Source: JAJPHT01 sp035526585
GTDB taxonomy: Archaea; Thermoplasmatota; SW-10-69-26; JACQPN01; JAJPHT01
Reading direction: 5' to 3'
Assembly (NCBI GenBank): GCA_035526585.1
Contig: DATLCC010000109.1
Span: forward strand, 1 to 63,290
DNA: 63,290 bases
Shown here: piece by piece, positions 31,934-41,167 of the stretch
Layout of the letters: the number at the start of each line of letters is the position of its first letter
Numbering within the stretch: the stretch's first letter is position 1
The notes under the pieces: model-generated
What the model saw: only the letters and a program-made list of their open reading frames with translations
The model's database searches: none
Told to the model about the DNA's origin: nothing
Position numbers and translations under genes: made by a program

Positions 31934-32868
31934 GCGCCCACCTCCATCGGGGCGGGCGCTTCCTCGCCCGTCTCGATGTATTCCGCGTAGAGCTGGTCGA
32001 GCGAAGGCTCCTTGTCCTCCAGGAAGAGGAGCGTCGCGCCCGCTCGCCGCACGGCGCGGGCGAGCTCGCGTCGGTCCATCTCCGCGGCGCCCCGCACGCG
32101 CAGCCGGCCGTCGACGGCTTCGACGCCGCCCACGTGCGCGAGGGCGCGCACGGCGTCCGCCGCGGCGCCGAGGTCGCCCTCGACCTCCATCTCGACGAGG
32201 CGCCCCTCGAGCCCGGCGCCCACAGAGCGCACCTGGACGAGCTTTCCCTTGCGGATGAAGCCGATCTTGTGCGCGACGGCTCGCACCTCGCCGAGGTCGT
32301 GGCTGCAGAGGAACACCGTCGCGCCCGACGAGGCAAGCTCCTGGATGAGCGTGCGGATGCCGCGACGCCCCGTGGGATCGAGGCCGCTTGCGGGCTCGTC
32401 GAGGAAGACGACCTCAGGCTCGTGGAGGATGGCGCGCGCGATCCCCAGCCGCTGCACCATGCCCTTGCTGAACGCGCCGCTTCGCCTGTGCTCGACGTCG
32501 ACGAGGCCCACGCGTCGCAGCGACGCCTCGATACGCTCCTCGAGGCCTGCCTCCGGCACGCCGTGGAGACGCGCGAAGTAGCGCAGGTCCTCGCGCGCGG
32601 TGAGCGGCTTGTAGACCGGGACCTTCTCGGGGAGATAACCAATGCGGCGACGCACCTCGGGCGCCTCGCGGACGATATCGAAGCCGCACACGCGCGCCGT
32701 GCCGGCGGTGGGGCGAATCAGGGTGCAGAGGAGCTTCGTCGCGGTGCTCTTCCCGGCGCCGTTCGGGCCGAGGCAACCGAACACCTCGCCCTTCCCGATG
32801 GACAACGTGAAGCCCTCGAGCGCGGTGAAGGTCCCGAAGCGCTTCGAGAGCCCCTCAGCTTCGATCAT
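31930..32868 (-). CDS. ABC transporter ATP-binding protein, module 1
   Basis: The product has 312 residues. Walker A is GPNGAGKST, the signature is FSKGMVQRLGIARAI, Walker B is VVFLDEPASGLDP and the switch histidine is in LCSHDLGEV. A C-terminal domain of about 90 residues (VEMEVEGDLGAAADAVRAL) is typical of ABC-2 exporters. It overlaps the permease by 4 bases. A TTATC-rich stretch (about 32893-32901) may be its promoter, shared with the divergent module 2. Confidence 0.93.
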   Translation of the reverse strand: MIEAEGLSKRFGTFTALEGFTLSIGKGEVFGCLGPNGAGKSTATKLLCTLIRPTAGTARVCGFDIVREAPEVRRRIGYLPEKVPVYKPLTAREDLRYFARLHGVPEAGLEERIEASLRRVGLVDVEHRRSGAFSKGMVQRLGIARAILHEPEVVFLDEPASGLDPTGRRGIRTLIQELASSGATVFLCSHDLGEVRAVAHKIGFIRKGKLVQVRSVGAGLEGRLVEMEVEGDLGAAADAVRALAHVGGVEAVDGRLRVRGAAEMDRRELARAVRRAGATLLFLEDKEPSLDQLYAEYIETGEEAPAPMEVGA

Positions 32869-32970
32869 CGCCCACGGATGGCCGAGAGTGAGATAACATT
32901 TTGCCAGATGGCGCTGGACGATCCGCCTCACAGTTCCGAAACCGTCTTCCCTGGGCGCAACTTCTGCCTG

Positions 32971-34704
32971 ATGAGCGTGACGCCCCGCCGTCTTCTTCTC
33001 CTGCTCGCCTTGCTCCTGCTGGCCCTCCCAGCGCCGCAGCCGGCGCTCGCCCAGGCGGAGGGGCCCTTCACGGTGCTCGCGCTCGAGCGCTCGGGCGACC
33101 GGCTCGAAGTGACGCTGCGCTCCGCCACCGATCTGCGCGACGTCGTCGTCCGACTCACCTCGGATGGCGCCGTCGCGGGCCTTCCGGACTGGGAGCGCGC
33201 ACGCTGGCACCGAGGCGACGTCGCGAGCTCCAACTTCACGCTCCTCGAGGACGTCGACGTCGCCGCCATCGCGTACAGCGCGGAGGAGGTCGGGACGGGC
33301 GACATGGTTTCGGGCTCGATCCCGATCGTCGTCCCTGCAGCCGGCTTCGACGAGCCTCTCACGGTCGTCGAGGTCGCGCGTACGCGCGACGCGCTCGTCG
33401 TCGCCCTCCGCGCGACAGAGAACCTGACGGACGTCGTCGTGCGGCTCACCGAGGACGACGCGATCGTCGGGCTGCCGGAGTGGCGCCGCGAGAGCTGGGA
33501 CGAGGACGAGCGCGCCGCGTGGTCGTTCGAGCTTCTGCACGATCTGACACGTGCAGCGCTCGACTGGGAGGCGCTCGACGCGCACGGAGAGCCGCGCTCG
33601 GGCACGCTCGCCGTCGCCGTGCCCGCCGCGCCCACGAGCGATGGGGACGGCACGCGCCTCATGGTCACAACCGCGCTCCTCCAGGGAACGACCGCGACCA
33701 TCACGGTCACGAACTACGGCGACGAGGCGGCGCGCGACCTCGTCGTCTCGATCGAGGACCGGGACGAGCGTCGCATCGCGACGCCGCTCACCGCGCTCGT
33801 CGCGTCGCTCGCGCCAGGCGCCCGTGCGTCGCCGCAGTTCACGCTCCCGGAGAACGTCGTCGACGTGGTGGTCGTGCTGGACCATGCGAACGCGACGACG
33901 CGCACAGCGCTCACCCTGCAGCGGGCAGGCGTCGGCAACGGCACGGACACGGGCGGACCCAACGTCACGCTCTCCACGGACCTTCCCTTCCGCGAGGTGG
34001 ACCTTGGCCGCAGCGCCGACTTCTCCGTGCAGGTGCGCAACAACGGCGCACCCGCGCTCGTGCAGCTGCGCGCCGACGGCCTCCCCCAAGGCTACTCGGC
34101 GCGCTTCTTCGTCGGAGGCTCTGCCGTTCCGTCGCTCTACCTTGACCGCAACCAGACCCGCCAGGCCACGCTCACGGTCACGGTCCCGTCCGCGCGCACC
34201 GAGGTCGACCGCACCGCGGACTTCGCGGTCGTCGCGAGCGTGAACGGCACCGAGACCCAGCGGCTCAAGATGGGGGTCGCGGTGCGCGGCGTCGGCCAAC
34301 TCGAGGTGAGCTCGGCCGAGAGCGAGGCGCCGCTCACCCCCGGCGGTACGGCGACGTTCCAGGTCGTCGTGAAGAACAGCGGCAGCGCGCCCGTGTTCAA
34401 CGTCGAGCTCGACAGCCGGCGCCCCTACGGTTGGACCGTGCGCGTCGAGCCGCGCCGCCTCGATCGTCTCGACCCTGGCGCGACGAGCGCCGTGAGCGTG
34501 GAGGTGCGCGCGCCGGACGTGATCGGCGGCGGACGCTACACGGTGGACGTCGCCGCGAAGGCCGACGACCTCACCTCGCGCTACGTGCCCCTGGCGATGA
34601 GCATCGACGAGCCCAGCGGCGGCGGCGGGTGGGTATGGGGCGTCATGCTCGTGGCCATCGCGGGGATCCTCGGCTTCGCCGCGTGGTGGAAATGGCGCGG
34701 GTGA
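32971..34704 (+). CDS. Membrane-anchored extracellular protein of ABC module 2 (CARDB/NEW3-like)
   Basis: The product has 577 residues with a signal peptide (LLLLLALLLLALPAPQPALA). Two similar N-terminal modules share TDLRDVVVRLTSDGAVAGLP and ENLTDVVVRLTEDDAIVGLP. CARDB-like Ig folds follow, with NYGDEAARDL and VVVKNSGSAPVFNVEL. A C-terminal helix (VWGVMLVAIAGILGFAAWW) ends in a basic tail. It is first in its operon, followed after 4 bases by an ATPase. The layout mirrors module 1, but the sequence is not a close copy. Confidence 0.75.
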   Translation: MSVTPRRLLLLLALLLLALPAPQPALAQAEGPFTVLALERSGDRLEVTLRSATDLRDVVVRLTSDGAVAGLPDWERARWHRGDVASSNFTLLEDVDVAAIAYSAEEVGTGDMVSGSIPIVVPAAGFDEPLTVVEVARTRDALVVALRATENLTDVVVRLTEDDAIVGLPEWRRESWDEDERAAWSFELLHDLTRAALDWEALDAHGEPRSGTLAVAVPAAPTSDGDGTRLMVTTALLQGTTATITVTNYGDEAARDLVVSIEDRDERRIATPLTALVASLAPGARASPQFTLPENVVDVVVVLDHANATTRTALTLQRAGVGNGTDTGGPNVTLSTDLPFREVDLGRSADFSVQVRNNGAPALVQLRADGLPQGYSARFFVGGSAVPSLYLDRNQTRQATLTVTVPSARTEVDRTADFAVVASVNGTETQRLKMGVAVRGVGQLEVSSAESEAPLTPGGTATFQVVVKNSGSAPVFNVELDSRRPYGWTVRVEPRRLDRLDPGATSAVSVEVRAPDVIGGGRYTVDVAAKADDLTSRYVPLAMSIDEPSGGGGWVWGVMLVAIAGILGFAAWWKWRG

Positions 34705-34708
34705 TCGC

Positions 34709-35416
34709 GTGATCGTCGCCGACCGCCTCGCGCGCACCTTCCGCGACGGCACCGTCGCGGTCGAGGAGGCGAGCTTCGACGTGCGCCCCGGGGAGGTGCT
34801 CGCGCTCCTTGGGCCCAACGGAGCCGGCAAGACCACCACCCTTCACATGATCCTCGGGCTCCTGCGGCCCAGCGCGGGGCGCGCGCTCCTGGGCGGGATC
34901 GACGTGCAGGAGGACCCAGCGGGGGCGTACCGCCTCGTGGGATATCTCAGCGAGAACGTCCTCCTCTATGGCAACCTCACCGCGCGCGAGAACCTCCGCT
35001 TCTTCGCCGACGTGAGCGGCGCGACCGTACCCGCGTCGCGGCTCGACGCGCTGCTCGACGACGTGGGCCTCGCGCACGTGGCGGATCGGCGCGTCCACGC
35101 CTACTCGAAAGGCATGCGGCAGCGCCTGGGCCTCGCGATCGCGCTCGTGAAGGACCCGCCCGCGCTCGTGCTCGACGAGCCCACGACCGGGCTGGATCCT
35201 GAAGGAACGGAGACGCTCCTCGCCCTGATCCGAGGCCTTCGCGACGAAGGGCGCGCCATCCTCCTCTCCACGCACGATCTGCACCGCGTGCAGGAGGTCG
35301 CCGACCGCGTCGCGATCATGGGCGGCCACCGCGTGCGCACCATCCTCGCCAACGACGAGCTCGCCGGCGCCGACATCGGCGCGCTCTATCGCGAGCACGC
35401 GGGAGGAGCGCCGTGA
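34709..35416 (+). CDS. ABC transporter ATP-binding protein, module 2
   Basis: The product has 235 residues. Walker A is GPNGAGKTT, the signature YSKGMRQRLGLAIAL, Walker B ALVLDEPTTGLDP and the switch LLSTHDLHRV. It is shorter than the module 1 ATPase and lacks its C-terminal extension. GTG 34709 has GGTGAT placed 3 bases upstream. The stop overlaps the permease start as GTGA. Confidence 0.93.
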   Translation: MIVADRLARTFRDGTVAVEEASFDVRPGEVLALLGPNGAGKTTTLHMILGLLRPSAGRALLGGIDVQEDPAGAYRLVGYLSENVLLYGNLTARENLRFFADVSGATVPASRLDALLDDVGLAHVADRRVHAYSKGMRQRLGLAIALVKDPPALVLDEPTTGLDPEGTETLLALIRGLRDEGRAILLSTHDLHRVQEVADRVAIMGGHRVRTILANDELAGADIGALYREHAGGAP

Positions 35417-36786
35417 GGCCCGCGCTCGCGATCGCGCGGCGCGAGGTGCGCGAGAACGTCGTCACGTGGAAGCTCCCGCTCGCGATCATCCTCACTTCCG
35501 TCCTCCTCCTCGCGGGCGTCACCTCGCTCGCCGCCGCCTACCGCGACGCGGTCGACACGCACGCCCTGGTGCAGGACGAATACGACGCGCGAGGCGAGGA
35601 GAGCAGCCCACAGGCGCTCGCGCACCGCTTCCTCGCGCGGCCCAACGCGCTCGCGCTCGTGGTCGGCGGTCCGGCCGAGAGCATCCGCGCCTCGCTCGCG
35701 AGCGTGCCGGTCGTCACCGATGAAAGCGCGCGCGAGCGGCAGGACCCGCTGCTGCTGCGCTTCGCCCCCACGGACCTCGCAAGCCTAGGCGTCGGCGTCC
35801 TTTCGCTCCTCGCGATCCTCGTCGCCTACGATGGCGTCTCGGGCGAGAAGGAGCGCGGCACGCTGAAGCTCCTCCTCATCAACCCCCTCACGCGCGGCCA
35901 CGTGCTCCTCGGGAAGTATCTCGGCGCGATGGCGACGATCCTGGGCTCGCTTCTCGTCGCGCTTCTCCTCGCCGCGATCCCGCTCGCGCGTGCCGGCGTG
36001 CGCTTCGAAGCGAGCGACTTCGCGCGCCTTGGCCTCATCCTCCTGACGCTCGTCCTGTTCCTGAGCGTCCTCGTCCTCGCGTCCCTCGCCGTGAGCTCGA
36101 TGACGACGCGCTCCACCGTCGCGATCCTTGCGCTCACGCTCCTCTGGCTCGTCGCCGTCTCGGGCGCCGGCACGCTCGCCGCCACCGCGGCCGGCGCCCA
36201 GCCTGAGGGTCGCACATCCGAGGAGCTCCTTCGCGAACTGCGCATCCTGCACGCATCGTACGACGAGGAGGAGCTCGCCGTGAACGCGAGCCTCGCGCAG
36301 CTCGAAGCGAAGAACGCGACGCAGAACGGCACGCTCGCGCCCGAGGACGCGGCGCGCCTGCGGGGGCTTCGCGACGAGCGCGCATCGCTCGAGCGCCAGC
36401 GCGTCGAGGACGAGCAGGCGCTCCTCGTCGCGTACGTGCAAGGGCGCGAGATCGACCTGCGCAAGGCGGAGCGCTTCGCAGCCGTCTCGCCGGCGGAGGC
36501 GTTCCGCTCCGCGTCGCAGCGCCTCGCGCAGACGGACTATGATGCCGCCCGCGCGCGCCTCGACGAGTTCGGAGCGTACGCGCGCGAGGTGAAGGAGCTG
36601 CGCGACGAGCACGACGCGACGGGCGGCGCGGCGGACGATTTCCAGCCGCCCGCGCTCCGCAGCGCGCCCTCGCGCGTGGGGAGCGACGCGTCGGAGGCGG
36701 GGCCGTTCCTCGCGGCCCTCGCGCTCCAGAACGCGCTCGCGGGCGCGCTCGCCATCGCGGCGTTCACCCGCTACGACGTGCGCTGA
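35413..36786 (+). CDS. ABC-2 type permease, module 2, with large coiled-coil loop
   Basis: The product has 457 residues. A first helix near 20-45 precedes a periplasm-side segment. Helices between about 120 and 260 include VLSLLAILVAYDGVSGEKER and LLVALLLAAIPLA. Residues about 275-400 are charged and helical (LEAKNATQNGTLAPEDAARL, DERASLERQRVEDEQALLVA), a probable extracellular coiled coil, before a final helix. Such loops occur in ABC-2 permeases for lipid or copper export. The substrate is unknown. Confidence 0.85.
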   Translation: MRPALAIARREVRENVVTWKLPLAIILTSVLLLAGVTSLAAAYRDAVDTHALVQDEYDARGEESSPQALAHRFLARPNALALVVGGPAESIRASLASVPVVTDESARERQDPLLLRFAPTDLASLGVGVLSLLAILVAYDGVSGEKERGTLKLLLINPLTRGHVLLGKYLGAMATILGSLLVALLLAAIPLARAGVRFEASDFARLGLILLTLVLFLSVLVLASLAVSSMTTRSTVAILALTLLWLVAVSGAGTLAATAAGAQPEGRTSEELLRELRILHASYDEEELAVNASLAQLEAKNATQNGTLAPEDAARLRGLRDERASLERQRVEDEQALLVAYVQGREIDLRKAERFAAVSPAEAFRSASQRLAQTDYDAARARLDEFGAYAREVKELRDEHDATGGAADDFQPPALRSAPSRVGSDASEAGPFLAALALQNALAGALAIAAFTRYDVR

Positions 36787-36799
36787 GCCCGGACCGGCC

Positions 36800-38335
36800 T
36801 CACGCCGCGCGCTCGTCCAGCTCCGCGAGGATCATCCGCACCGCGCGGCGGAGCTCGCGGCACTCGTCGCGCCCGAGCTCCCGCATGCAGTGCCCTTCCG
36901 CGTCGTGGACCAGCATCGCGAGGCCCGCCGCGCTCTTCGCGTATCCCGCGGGAAGGGTCACGTCGTCGAGCCAGTCGTCCACCTGGACCTCGTCCACGTG
37001 GTGCCACCAGTGCTTCCACCAGCCGTGTCCGTGGTGGCGCCCCGCGCTGCGGCCATCGTGCTCGCCACCGTCGCCTTCATCGTCGTCGCGCGGCGCGACG
37101 GTCGCGTTCTTCACGAGGAAGTCCTGGTCCACCGCGATCGACCCGACCGTCACGTGGATGGCGCGCGCCCCGCTCGAGGGCGACGTGGCGACCCAGCCGC
37201 TGGGAAGCGCGACGCGAAGGGTCACGTCGCCCAGCGGGAGCCATGCGAGGCGGTAGTGTCCATGGGAGTCGGTCTCGTCCGCGGGCTCGCTCTCGTCGCG
37301 GCGGCCATCGTGGTCGAGGTCCGCGTAGACGACGACGTCTTCGACGCCCTCGCCATCGCGCGCATCGCGAACGCCGCCGCTCGCCTCGCCAAGGCGCGTC
37401 ACGACGAACGAGCACTGGACGAGCTCGCCCGGGGTGGGATCGACCTCGTCGCAGGGCGCCTGCGTGATGCGCCAGCCGCGGGGCGCGGAGAGCGAGAGCT
37501 CGTAGTCGTCGCCCGGATCGAGCCTCGTGAAGTTGCGCCAAGCGAGTCCGTCGTCCGTCTCGATGCGGAAGGGATGGGCGTCGTCCCCTTCCTGCCCGAA
37601 GCGTAGGGTGAAGCTCGCGTCGCCGCCCAACGCCAGCACAAAGACGTGGATCTCCGCGAGGCGCGTGAGCACGAAGACGCACTCCGCGCTGCCGTTCGCG
37701 GACGACTCGACGTCGTCGCACGCGCCCGCGTCGCGGCGCCACCCCTCGGGGAGGACGATCGTCGCGGTGTGCTCGCTGCGATCGTCGACGACGAAGCTCG
37801 TGGAGCCCGTTCCGTTCCTCGTGGTGATGTTGAAGCTCGCCGGTACGTCGTCCCCTTCCGCATCCACCCGGAAGGTGCCGTCGCCTCCGTGCGTGCGCAG
37901 CGTCACGCGGAACGTCGCGACCTTGTCCTCGTCGAACCAGCACGTCGTCGTGCCGTTGTCGAGAAGCTCGATGTCGGTGGGCGTCCCTTCGCTGCAGCCG
38001 GAGGCGACGAGTTGCCACCCTTCGCGGCTCGCGACGGAGAGGCTCGCATTGTCGTCGGCGTGGAGCTCTCCGAACCGCGCCGTCGCCGTACCGTTCCGCG
38101 TGGCGAGCGTGAAGGAGCCGGGAAGCCCGGCGCCCAGCGCAGCGAAGGACACGTCGAGGTCGCCGCCGCTCGCGTTCAGCATGACGACGAGCGTGGCGGT
38201 CCCGGGGGCCTCCAGCGTCTCGACGACGCCGGTCGCGAGGCGGGCGGCGCGCTCGCCCGGCGGGCGCGCCACGGCGGCGGGGGCAAGGGAAGCGAGCAGG
38301 AGCAGGGCGAGGGCGAAGAGGGTGCGGCCGCGCAT
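36800..38335 (-). CDS. Secreted repeat protein with SdrD-like B domain
   Basis: The product has 511 residues with a signal peptide (MRGRTLFALALLLLASLAPA). Four or so beta modules repeat the theme of a cysteine-bounded loop (GWQLVASGCSEGTPTDIELL, GWRRDAGACDDVESSANGSA, GWRITQAPCDEVDPTPGEL). An SdrD B-like domain follows with a calcium-type loop, YADLDHDGRRDESEPAD. A His/Trp-rich stretch (HHGHGWWKHWWHH) precedes a helical C-terminus. It is probably a cell-surface protein. Function unknown. Confidence 0.72.
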   Translation of the reverse strand: MRGRTLFALALLLLASLAPAAVARPPGERAARLATGVVETLEAPGTATLVVMLNASGGDLDVSFAALGAGLPGSFTLATRNGTATARFGELHADDNASLSVASREGWQLVASGCSEGTPTDIELLDNGTTTCWFDEDKVATFRVTLRTHGGDGTFRVDAEGDDVPASFNITTRNGTGSTSFVVDDRSEHTATIVLPEGWRRDAGACDDVESSANGSAECVFVLTRLAEIHVFVLALGGDASFTLRFGQEGDDAHPFRIETDDGLAWRNFTRLDPGDDYELSLSAPRGWRITQAPCDEVDPTPGELVQCSFVVTRLGEASGGVRDARDGEGVEDVVVYADLDHDGRRDESEPADETDSHGHYRLAWLPLGDVTLRVALPSGWVATSPSSGARAIHVTVGSIAVDQDFLVKNATVAPRDDDEGDGGEHDGRSAGRHHGHGWWKHWWHHVDEVQVDDWLDDVTLPAGYAKSAAGLAMLVHDAEGHCMRELGRDECRELRRAVRMILAELDERAA

Positions 38336-38418
38336 GGCAGACGCACCGCGAGCCCGCGAGGAGCGTGAGTCGGTTCCGGGGCGGTCATCGAAGGGACGCC
38401 GCCGCCCTCCGCTGCCCT

Positions 38419-39429
38419 TCACGCATCCACGAGGAAGCTCGCGCTCGTCACCCACGTGCAGAGCGTGGGCACGTCGACGCGGTCCATCGAGACGGTGACG
38501 GAGCGCGTCCCCGTGAGCTGTGCCAGCGCCGCTGCGTCGAGCGCGACGCGGAAGGGCGGGATCTCTCCCGCATTCGCGTGCGCTCCCGCCTGGTCCGCGG
38601 CCTGCTGCGCGGTCCACCATGCAAGCTGATGGATCAGGACCTCCTGCTCGCCCGCGGTGCCGTCCGCGCCCGCGAAGCCGAGGAACGCGTAGGTGTACGG
38701 CAGCATCGTCGCGTGCCCGACCTCCACGCCATCCACGGCCACGCGCACGACGCGCGCGCCGCCGCCGTTCTGGAACCAGAACTCCTCCGCGCCGTGGCCA
38801 GAGAGGAAGAGCTCGAGCGTCGCCGCCGAGGGCGCGGACGCGCCGAAGTCCACCGTGCGCGTGAAGCTCGTCCCCGTGCAGAGCCCGCCGAAGCGCTGCA
38901 CGTTCACGACCGCGTCCGTCGGCGCGACGAGCGCGACCGGCTCGGCGTAGAAGCGCAGCTTCAGCGTCAGGGCGCTCGCCGCGACCCACGTGTCCGTGTA
39001 CGCCTCGACGCGCGCGAGTCCGCCCTGTGGGAGCAGCGCGCCGTAGCGCGTGATGTCCTTCTCCACGGTCATGGGCGCGCGCGGCGTCGTGCCCCGGAGG
39101 ACCTCCACGCCAGCGACGCTCGCGGAGAACGTGCGGTCCCACGGGTCGCCCAGCGGCTCGTGCGTGAGCTCCATCACGACGCGGTCCCAGCCCAACGGGA
39201 CGTCGATGTCACGGCCGCGGAAACCGGCAGTGTAGGAGTAGACCTCGTGGTCGAGCACCGTGACGACGGCGATCGGCTCCGTGAGCGCGGGCACGTCAGG
39301 CCCCTCCTCCGGAAGCGCGGTCCCCGAGGAGGCAAGGCCGTGCGGGACGAGGGCGAGGAAGAGGACGAGCGCGAGGGCTGCGGGGCGGAGCGTGCGGATG
39401 CCTCCGGAGGCCCGAGCCGCCTCCCGCAC
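38419..39429 (-). CDS. Secreted PNGase A-like glycoamidase
   Basis: The product has 336 residues with an export signal (LRPAALALVLFLALVPHGLA). Several stretches match the peptide-N-glycosidase A family as I remember it: GVEVLRGTTPRAPMTVEKDI followed by TRYGALL, LKLRFYAEP, and ATLELFLSGHGAEEFWF. That family removes N-linked glycans from proteins. It is shorter than plant PNGase A, so it may keep only the core. The neighbour at 41168 has sialidase-like repeats, giving a glycan theme. Family call is moderate; activity is inferred. Confidence 0.6.
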   Translation of the reverse strand: MREAARASGGIRTLRPAALALVLFLALVPHGLASSGTALPEEGPDVPALTEPIAVVTVLDHEVYSYTAGFRGRDIDVPLGWDRVVMELTHEPLGDPWDRTFSASVAGVEVLRGTTPRAPMTVEKDITRYGALLPQGGLARVEAYTDTWVAASALTLKLRFYAEPVALVAPTDAVVNVQRFGGLCTGTSFTRTVDFGASAPSAATLELFLSGHGAEEFWFQNGGGARVVRVAVDGVEVGHATMLPYTYAFLGFAGADGTAGEQEVLIHQLAWWTAQQAADQAGAHANAGEIPPFRVALDAAALAQLTGTRSVTVSMDRVDVPTLCTWVTSASFLVDA

Positions 39430-39529
39430 GATAGCCCTTCGCCCCCGATGCTTGATACGACGGGCGCGCGCTCGCCCGCACGTGGCGAGACCGAGCCGCG
39501 CCGAGGACGCGCGACCGCACCTTCCGGAG

Positions 39530-40189
39530 ATGGTGGTGCACCTCGACGACGTGCAGCACTACAGCGGCGTCCACCGCATCTCAGGCCTCGCGGATGGCGT
39601 CTTCAGCATCGCGATGACGCTCCTTGTCCTCGAGATCGCGATCCCGGCGACGCACGAGGAGTTCCTCGGCGACGTCCTGCCGCATCTGCTCGTCTTCGCG
39701 ATGAGCTTCATCATCCTCGGGACGTACTGGGTCGGTCACGCGATCCAATTCCACTACGTGATCCGCGCGGACCGCCCGCTCATGGTGCGCACGGTCCTCT
39801 TCCTGATGTTCGTGAGCCTCGTGCCCTTCTCGACCGCGTTCCTCGCCGCCGATCGGACGGACCGCCTCGCCATCGGCGTGTACACGGCGAACCTCGCCCT
39901 CTGCGGCCTTTTCATGCAGAACACGCTCCTCTACGCGACGCGGGACCCGCTCATGCTCCACCCGGTCATGGATCGGCGCATCTTCCGCGGCATCCGCGCC
40001 GCGTACGTCGTCGGCCCGATGCTCTATGCCATCGCGTTCCTCGTCGCGCTCGGCTCGCCCATCGCGGGCTTCGTCATCTGCGTCGCGGTGCCGATCATGA
40101 CGTTCTTCCCCAACCCGTTCTGGGGTCGGGTGTATCGTCGGATCGTGAACCGCCCCATGCCCGACGATCCACCCGAACGCGCGCCCTAG
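39530..40189 (+). CDS. TMEM175-like (DUF1211) potassium channel protein
   Basis: The product has 219 residues and about six membrane helices. Helix 1 carries RISGLADGVFSIAMTLLVLE, a variant of the TMEM175 signature (R)xxxFSDGVFAI, with L-A replacing F-S. FHYVIRADRPLMVRTVLFLM and VSLVPFSTAFLA match later family regions. Bacterial and archaeal members form potassium channels. ATG 39530 is chosen; GTG codons just downstream are possible. It is divergent from the PNGase A-like gene. Confidence 0.8.
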   Translation: MVVHLDDVQHYSGVHRISGLADGVFSIAMTLLVLEIAIPATHEEFLGDVLPHLLVFAMSFIILGTYWVGHAIQFHYVIRADRPLMVRTVLFLMFVSLVPFSTAFLAADRTDRLAIGVYTANLALCGLFMQNTLLYATRDPLMLHPVMDRRIFRGIRAAYVVGPMLYAIAFLVALGSPIAGFVICVAVPIMTFFPNPFWGRVYRRIVNRPMPDDPPERAP

Positions 40190-40225
40190 AAAAAGTTGAA
40201 GGTCGGCCACGCCGAGCGCCCCTGG

Positions 40226-40714
40226 ATGCGGAGCTGGCTCGCGCTCGCCCTCGCCCTCGTCGCCGGGTGCGCGAGCGAGCCGCCCGGCCCGCTCGTCGCG
40301 GGCGAGCCGGCCTACGGCGACGGGCCCCCGTTCCTGCCGGAGGAGCCCCCCACCCTCCTTTGGGAGACGATCGCAGCGGGCGACCTGCTCCTCTCGCCTT
40401 CGCAGAGCGCGCTCGCCGTCACGGTCCCCAACGGCACCATCCGCATCATGACGAACTTCACGCTCGTCGCAGGAAGCGGCTACGGGCTCGGGCTTCAGCT
40501 GGGCGAATGCCAGCGCCGCGTCGATGCGCTCCTCAGCGGTCCCGGCGCGGTGCTGCCCGTCGATTGCGGCGGAGTGCTCGACGGATCAACGCAGCTCCAG
40601 GTGACGCTCACCGCCGGCGCGATCGAAGCGCGCGCCGAGGTCCTCGCGCTCACCTGCACCGCGCCCCCCGGGCACTGGCGCTGCCCAGGGCGCGCGCCGG
40701 TGCCGGAAGGATGA
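40226..40714 (+). CDS. Putative lipoprotein
   Basis: The product has 162 residues. MRSWLALALALVAGCASEPP ends in the lipobox VAGC. The mature part is proline-rich at first, then a small beta domain with four cysteines. ATG 40226 gives a clean signal. The stop overlaps the next lipoprotein gene as ATGA. Function unknown. Confidence 0.6.
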   Translation: MRSWLALALALVAGCASEPPGPLVAGEPAYGDGPPFLPEEPPTLLWETIAAGDLLLSPSQSALAVTVPNGTIRIMTNFTLVAGSGYGLGLQLGECQRRVDALLSGPGAVLPVDCGGVLDGSTQLQVTLTAGAIEARAEVLALTCTAPPGHWRCPGRAPVPEG

Positions 40715-41166
40715 GCCTCGTCGCGACCGCAGCGCTCATCCGCGCCCAAGCGCCTCGACCGGCGATGCTCCGCACGCCCCTCGTCACGGTCATCCTGGCG
40801 CTCACCCTCACAGGCTGCACCGACACCCACGACGCGACCAACGGCCTCGCAGCGCGCGGCGAGCCCCTCTACGAGGGGACGCTGGCGCTGCGGCCGGGCT
40901 CGGTCGCGTCCGCCGACGTCCAGGTCCCCGCCAACGTCACGTCCGCCGACCTCACGTTCCGCATCACGGGCGCCGTGACCGGACTCTCCTGGGCGATCGC
41001 GGGATGTTCGGGCTCCACCGGGGGACTCCAAGTCGGGCAGAGCAACGAGGTCAACGGCCGATGCGGCCCCCTCTCCGTCGGCGCACAGACCTTCGAGCTG
41101 CGTCCGACGCAGGGCACAGGCTCAGGGAGCGTCCGGGCGACGATCGTGGCGCACATCCAGAGCTGA
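40711..41166 (+). CDS. Putative lipoprotein
   Basis: The product has 151 residues from ATG 40711, which overlaps the previous stop. ATG 40765 gives a more usual signal (MLRTPLVTVILALTLTGCTD). The lipobox is LTGC. The mature domain resembles that of the preceding gene, with a GCSGSTGGLQVGQ loop and paired cysteines, so the two may be related. Its stop is 1 base from the convergent BNR gene. Confidence 0.6.
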   Translation: MSLVATAALIRAQAPRPAMLRTPLVTVILALTLTGCTDTHDATNGLAARGEPLYEGTLALRPGSVASADVQVPANVTSADLTFRITGAVTGLSWAIAGCSGSTGGLQVGQSNEVNGRCGPLSVGAQTFELRPTQGTGSGSVRATIVAHIQS

Positions 41167-41167
41167 A

